9,056 nt of DNA from Burkholderiales bacterium (GTDB lineage Bacteria > Pseudomonadota > Gammaproteobacteria > Burkholderiales > Burkholderiaceae_C): assembly GCA_005793295.1 (NCBI GenBank), contig SXSX01000216.1, positions 1 through 9,056 of the forward strand, given 5' to 3'. The notes under the pieces are model-generated. The model had not been told where the DNA came from and searched no databases. It saw nothing but the letters and a program-made list of their open reading frames with translations. Below are positions 6,889-9,056 of the stretch, piece after piece (position 1 is the first letter of the stretch; each line of letters starts with the position of its first letter). A program made the translations under genes and the position numbers.

Positions 6889-6918
6889 AAAAACCAACGA
6901 ATCACTCTCCTGCGTTGG
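6889..6918 (-). terminator. Candidate Rho-independent terminator after the HNH gene
   Basis: On the minus strand, CCAACG and CGTTGG form a perfect 6-bp stem with a 13-base loop, followed directly by five T residues (plus-strand A run 6889-6893). It lies 21 bases past the HNH stop codon. The large loop makes it less canonical than the plus-strand terminator it overlaps. Confidence 0.4.
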
Positions 6919-6934
6919 GAGAGTTTTTATTTTC
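6904..6934 (+). terminator. Rho-independent terminator, plus strand, with no annotated gene upstream
   Basis: ACTCTCC (6904-6910) pairs perfectly with GGAGAGT (6918-6924) around a 7-base loop. The T-rich tail TTTTATTTTC follows. This is a textbook intrinsic terminator in the plus orientation. The nearest plus-strand gene ends at 5914, nearly 1 kb upstream, across an entire minus-strand gene. A short local transcript is therefore the simplest explanation. Confidence 0.75.
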
Positions 6935-6939
6935 AAATT

Positions 6940-7497
6940 TTAATTAAGCAGCCTCGATGATTTGGGAACATGCGACATCAAAAACTCCATCTGATCCGCC
7001 AATATCCGACGATTTCGAAGAATAAAGTCTTCCCACAAACTAGGGACGTACGGCGTGTAAAGCAAAGGCATATGGGCTTGTTCTGGCGTACGGTGGCTTT
7101 TTCGGTGGTTGCACGGTCTGCAAGCCGTCACAACGTTCATCCACGTATCAACACCTTGTTGCGCAAAAGGAATAATGTGCTCACGGGTCAAATCGGTTTC
7201 ATGGAAATGGTTACCGCAATAAGCGCACACATTGCGGTCTCGGATAAACAGCTTACCGTTGGTTAATCCGGGGCGTAAATTAAAGGGGTTGATGTTGGGT
7301 ACACCACGGGTTCCAATGATGCTGTTAACCCGAATCACTGACTGCAAACCGGTGACTGCATTGTGTCCGCCGCGGAAAATAGCGACTTCTCCGCCGGACT
7401 CCCAACGGACTTCGCCGGCGGCATAGTGCACAACCGCCTGCTCCAAAGAAATCCAGGATTGGGGAAGCCCTTGGGCTGACAACTTCAGTACTTTCAC
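6940..7497 (-). CDS. HNH endonuclease family protein
   Basis: A 185-residue protein with a zinc-binding HNH (beta-beta-alpha metal) nuclease core. CAYC is at residues 91-94 and CRPC at 126-129, forming the two CxxC knuckles. LTREHIIP (103-110) carries the catalytic His107, and WMNVVTACRPCNHRK holds the central Asn121 and the second His131. The ~80-residue N-terminal part (VLKLSAQGLPQSWISLEQAV) is not a domain I can name. The C-terminal part, HMPLLYTPYVPSLWEDFI, looks like a conserved tail. Stand-alone chromosomal HNH genes of this shape occur in many beta-proteobacteria, and their substrate is not known to me. No intron, intein, toxin or restriction partner is nearby, so a mobile function is not supported. 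The start codon is GTG at 7497, backed by GGAGG six bases upstream. The gene is divergent from ribF. Confidence 0.85.
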   Translation of the reverse strand: MKVLKLSAQGLPQSWISLEQAVVHYAAGEVRWESGGEVAIFRGGHNAVTGLQSVIRVNSIIGTRGVPNINPFNLRPGLTNGKLFIRDRNVCAYCGNHFHETDLTREHIIPFAQQGVDTWMNVVTACRPCNHRKSHRTPEQAHMPLLYTPYVPSLWEDFILRNRRILADQMEFLMSHVPKSSRLLN

Positions 7498-7503
7498 AAA
7501 ACG

Positions 7504-7508
7504 CCTCC
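7504..7508 (-). promoter_or_regulatory. Strong ribosome binding site supporting a GTG start of the HNH gene
   Basis: On the minus strand GGAGG lies 6 bases before the GTG at 7497. This perfect core decides the start in favour of the GTG. Confidence 0.8.
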
Positions 7509-7677
7509 AGATTCGGGTAAATCAAAACCACCACCAAGGAATACACAATGTGCCTGCAAGCCACCCTATGCAAATAGGTTCAAGGGCTGAGTCACAATAT
7601 ACCCTGTTTATATGACACTCCGACTGCGCGAGCGAAAGCAGCGAATTCAGTCGCCAATAGAAAAAAGATACTGCTCC

Positions 7678-8652
7678 ATGTTGGTTTTTCGCGGCTTCAA
7701 GCACCCTGGGTTGGCCTCGGCCTGTGCACTCACCATTGGAAATTTTGACGGTGTTCACCGTGGACACCAAGCCATGCTAGCCCTACTTCGTAGCGAGGCG
7801 CAGCAGCGCAATATTCCAAGCTGCGTCTTAACGTTTGAGCCTCATCCACGCGACTACTTTGCCGGACGTCACCAGAGCCCCGACCTTGCCCCTGCCCGCA
7901 TTGGAACGCTGCGCGACAAGTTGATTGATCTCGCTAATTGTGGTTTGGATCAGGTGGTCGTACTGCCCTTCAATGCGTCTCTTGCGGCTCAGCACCCCAA
8001 CACATTCATCAATGACGTTTTAGTCCAAGGGCTTGGAGCAAAGTACATCCTTGTAGGTGACGACTTTCGCTTTGGGGCCAAGCGCGCAGGCGACTATGCC
8101 CTGCTTGATGCAGCTGGAGTGGCGCAAGGATTCGATGTGGCACGTATGAACAGCTATGAAGTGCATGGTCTTCGGGTTTCCAGCTCCGCCGTGCGGGATG
8201 CCCTGGTTGCAGGAGAGATGGGGAATGCAGCCCGTTTATTAGGCCGACCATTTTGCATTTCAGGACACGTGGTACACGGCAGGAAACTCGGGCGCACCCT
8301 TGGCTTTAGGACCTTGAATTTGCGCTTTGCGCATTGGAAGCCCGCCGCCAGTGGTATTTTTGTGGTGATGGTGCACGGCTTGACTGAAACTCCGTTGGCT
8401 GGCGTAGCAAATTTAGGGGTTCGCCCCTCGATAGATGCCAACGATGTCAATGGTGGGCGTGTGTTACTTGAAACCTATTGCCTAGACTGGCCCGCCACTT
8501 TAGGCAGTGACGGGGGCTACGGTAAAATCGTGCGAGTGGAATTACTGCACAAACTGCACGACGAATTGAAATACGACGGTCTGGATGCCTTGACTAAGGG
8601 AATCCACCGCGATTGTGATGACGCGCGTGCTTGGCTGTCCGCCCGAATTTGA
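7678..8652 (+). CDS. ribF: Bifunctional riboflavin kinase / FMN adenylyltransferase RibF
   Basis: It phosphorylates riboflavin to FMN and adenylates FMN to FAD in the cytoplasm. The 324 residues carry an N-terminal nucleotidyltransferase (FAD synthetase) domain with GNFDGVHRGHQ (21-31), EPHPRDYF (54-61), VGDDFRFG (126-133) and SSSAVRDAL (168-176). The C-terminal flavokinase domain carries GRKLGRTLGFRTLNL (201-215), ANLGVRPSID (244-253) and LLETYCLDW (263-271), with Glu265 as the likely catalytic residue. In the flavokinase PTAN motif the Thr and Asn are kept, but Pro and Ala are replaced (RTLN). I chose MLVFRGFKHPGL at 7678, the usual start of the family. The frame is open to an ATG at 7612, but those 22 residues are not family-like. 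Neither start has a strong Shine-Dalgarno. No FMN riboswitch is recognisable in the 180-bp gap from the HNH gene. ileS follows after 108 bp, as in the common ribF-ileS-lspA order. Confidence 0.95.
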   Translation: MLVFRGFKHPGLASACALTIGNFDGVHRGHQAMLALLRSEAQQRNIPSCVLTFEPHPRDYFAGRHQSPDLAPARIGTLRDKLIDLANCGLDQVVVLPFNASLAAQHPNTFINDVLVQGLGAKYILVGDDFRFGAKRAGDYALLDAAGVAQGFDVARMNSYEVHGLRVSSSAVRDALVAGEMGNAARLLGRPFCISGHVVHGRKLGRTLGFRTLNLRFAHWKPAASGIFVVMVHGLTETPLAGVANLGVRPSIDANDVNGGRVLLETYCLDWPATLGSDGGYGKIVRVELLHKLHDELKYDGLDALTKGIHRDCDDARAWLSARI

Positions 8653-8760
8653 CAGGGCCCGACTTGCGCACCTTGCCCCGCGCCAAGATCAAAGCCCCAG
8701 TCGGTCCGATCCGTCCTATGAGCCGCACGGCCGATTCCCCCATTTATCACGCAAACTCCT

Positions 8761-9056
8761 ATGACCGAAAAAGTTGACTACCGCAGTACGCTGAATCTTC
8801 CAGATACCCCGTTCCCCATGCGGGGTGACTTGCCCAAACGCGAACCCGCTTGGGCCAAGCAATGGAACGATCCAGCCCCCAACCCTGGCTCTGCCAGGCC
8901 CCCCGAGGGGGTGCAATCGTCCTTGGGGCTGCCCAGCGAACGATCTGGCGGCTTGTACAAAAAATTGCGCGTGGCCCGCCAAGGCGCACCGCTGTTTGTG
9001 TTGCACGACGGCCCGCCCTACGCTAACGGCACACTGCACATCGGCCACGCGCTGAA
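8761..9056 (+). CDS. ileS: Isoleucyl-tRNA synthetase, N-terminal fragment (cut by window edge)
   Basis: This is the first 98 codons of a class I aminoacyl-tRNA synthetase that charges tRNA-Ile. The start MTEKVDYRSTLNLPDTPFPM and the segment RGDLPKREPAWAKQW (21-35) match the bacterial IleS N-terminus. DGPPYANGTLHIGHAL (83-98) contains the HIGH ATP-binding signature. The rest lies beyond the right edge. Compared with E. coli, where four residues separate the equivalent Trp from Leu-Tyr, here about 29 separate Trp35 from Leu65. The extra ~25 residues are rich in Pro, Gly and Ser and are encoded by a GC-rich palindromic element. The frame continues correctly into the HIGH region, so the gene appears intact. 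An in-frame TGA at 8719-8721 rules out a longer product. The ATG at 8761 has no clear Shine-Dalgarno. It is probably co-transcribed with ribF; the 108-bp gap shows no terminator or tRNA-like T-box. Confidence 0.95.
   Translation, partial: MTEKVDYRSTLNLPDTPFPMRGDLPKREPAWAKQWNDPAPNPGSARPPEGVQSSLGLPSERSGGLYKKLRVARQGAPLFVLHDGPPYANGTLHIGHAL
8865..8945 (+). repeat. GC-rich palindromic element inserted in frame in ileS, flanked by 8-bp direct repeats
   Basis: GAACGATC occurs at 8865-8872 and again at 8938-8945. The 65 bases between have 48 G or C. Inside are nested inverted repeats: CAGCCCCCAA (8873-8882) pairs with TTGGGGCTG (8923-8931) with one bulge. CCTGGC-TCT-GCCAGG (8884-8898) is a perfect 6-bp hairpin. 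The C run at 8899-8904 pairs with the G run at 8907-8911, or alternatively CCCCGAGG (8901-8908) pairs with CCTTGGGG (8921-8928). No stop codon occurs in any of the six frames across it. The structure resembles dispersed palindromic repeats of Comamonadaceae genomes. That identity, and that it moved in as an element, is inference, since only one copy is in this window. Confidence 0.7.

Larger units (their letters stand above)
6842..6935 (+). ncRNA. Candidate small RNA with anti-Shine-Dalgarno motif
   Basis: No protein gene on the plus strand explains the terminator at 6904-6934. The preceding bases are structured: GGTGCAG and CTGCACC (6842-6848 and 6855-6861) form a 7-bp hairpin. GTTTA and TAAAC (6865-6869 and 6878-6882) can form a hairpin whose 8-base loop is CGGCCTCC. 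CCTCCT at 6873-6878 is identical to the core of the 16S rRNA anti-Shine-Dalgarno. A competing fold pairs CCTCC with GGAGG (6884-6888), with GGTTT pairing AAACC outside it, and would hide that motif. A weak promoter could be TTCATA (6812-6817), 17 bp, then TTTATT (6835-6840). It would start transcription near 6847, so the first hairpin may be incomplete or lie in the promoter. Small RNAs of beta-proteobacteria with anti-Shine-Dalgarno motifs that are toxic when cloned have been reported; whether this belongs to them needs a covariance-model search. All of this is structural inference. Confidence 0.4.

Noticed and set aside
6940..7497. HNH gene as a homing endonuclease, intron or restriction/toxin system
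   Set aside because: No interrupted host gene, intein borders, intron structure, methyltransferase or immunity partner is nearby; it has its own strong ribosome site and looks like a resident chromosomal gene.
7612..7677. Longer ribF start at 7612
   Set aside because: The 22 extra residues are basic and not family-like, no Shine-Dalgarno precedes the ATG, and MLVFRGF at 7678 is the usual beginning.
7498..7677. FMN riboswitch before ribF
   Set aside because: The conserved FMN aptamer boxes and multi-stem layout are not visible in the 180-bp gap. I see AT-rich patches around 7594-7612 but no convincing -35/-10 pair on either strand.
8653..8760. Terminator or T-box between ribF and ileS
   Set aside because: No stem followed by a T run and no T-box consensus were found, so co-transcription remains the simplest reading.
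8718..8777. A 19-codon plus-strand frame overlapping the ileS start, considered as a leader peptide
   Set aside because: It has no run of Ile codons, no attenuator-like hairpins follow it, and it has no strong ribosome site.

Overview
The window looks like a chromosomal core segment of a beta-proteobacterium, most likely order Burkholderiales and probably family Comamonadaceae. I base this on the style of the RibF, IleS, RsmB and PurN proteins, on the ribF-ileS order, and on a GC-rich palindromic repeat near the right edge of a type I associate with that family. Base composition looks moderate, lower than in many soil Comamonadaceae, so a freshwater lineage is plausible. That is inference; no rRNA or marker search was possible.

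Layout, left to right. A membrane fatty-acid desaturase on the minus strand runs off the left edge (1-1164). After a candidate terminator comes rsmB, minus strand, for 16S rRNA m5C methyltransferase. A small DUF1653 gene on the plus strand (2604-2861) is wedged between rsmB and the minus-strand purN, and its stop codon overlaps that of purN. A divergent promoter region (3458-3589) separates purN from a plus-strand pair of acyl-CoA dehydrogenase genes (3590-5914). These look like the two complementary subunits of one heteromeric enzyme. Convergent to them is a secreted minimal ATP-dependent DNA ligase of the LigE type (5923-6816). A 123-bp gap (6817-6939) then holds three hairpins and a plus-strand terminator that belongs to no annotated gene. 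It is followed by an HNH endonuclease-like gene (minus, 6940-7497), then plus-strand ribF (7678-8652) and the 5' part of ileS (8761 to the right edge).

Functional picture: housekeeping (RNA modification, purine synthesis, FMN/FAD synthesis, isoleucyl-tRNA charging), lipid metabolism (desaturation and acyl-CoA oxidation), and two nucleic-acid enzymes of less certain role. RibF makes FAD, the cofactor of the acyl-CoA dehydrogenases, but the genes are not in one operon.

The observations most worth following are these. (a) A palindromic element, about three quarters G+C and stop-free in all six frames, sits in frame inside the N-terminal coding region of the essential ileS gene, flanked by an 8-bp direct repeat. 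(b) A candidate small RNA in the ligE/HNH gap carries a CCUCCU anti-Shine-Dalgarno mimic that can be loop-exposed or sequestered in alternative folds, and it ends in a canonical terminator. (c) The acyl-CoA dehydrogenase pair has split active-site features. No CRISPR array, tRNA, rRNA, insertion sequence or phage gene was seen.
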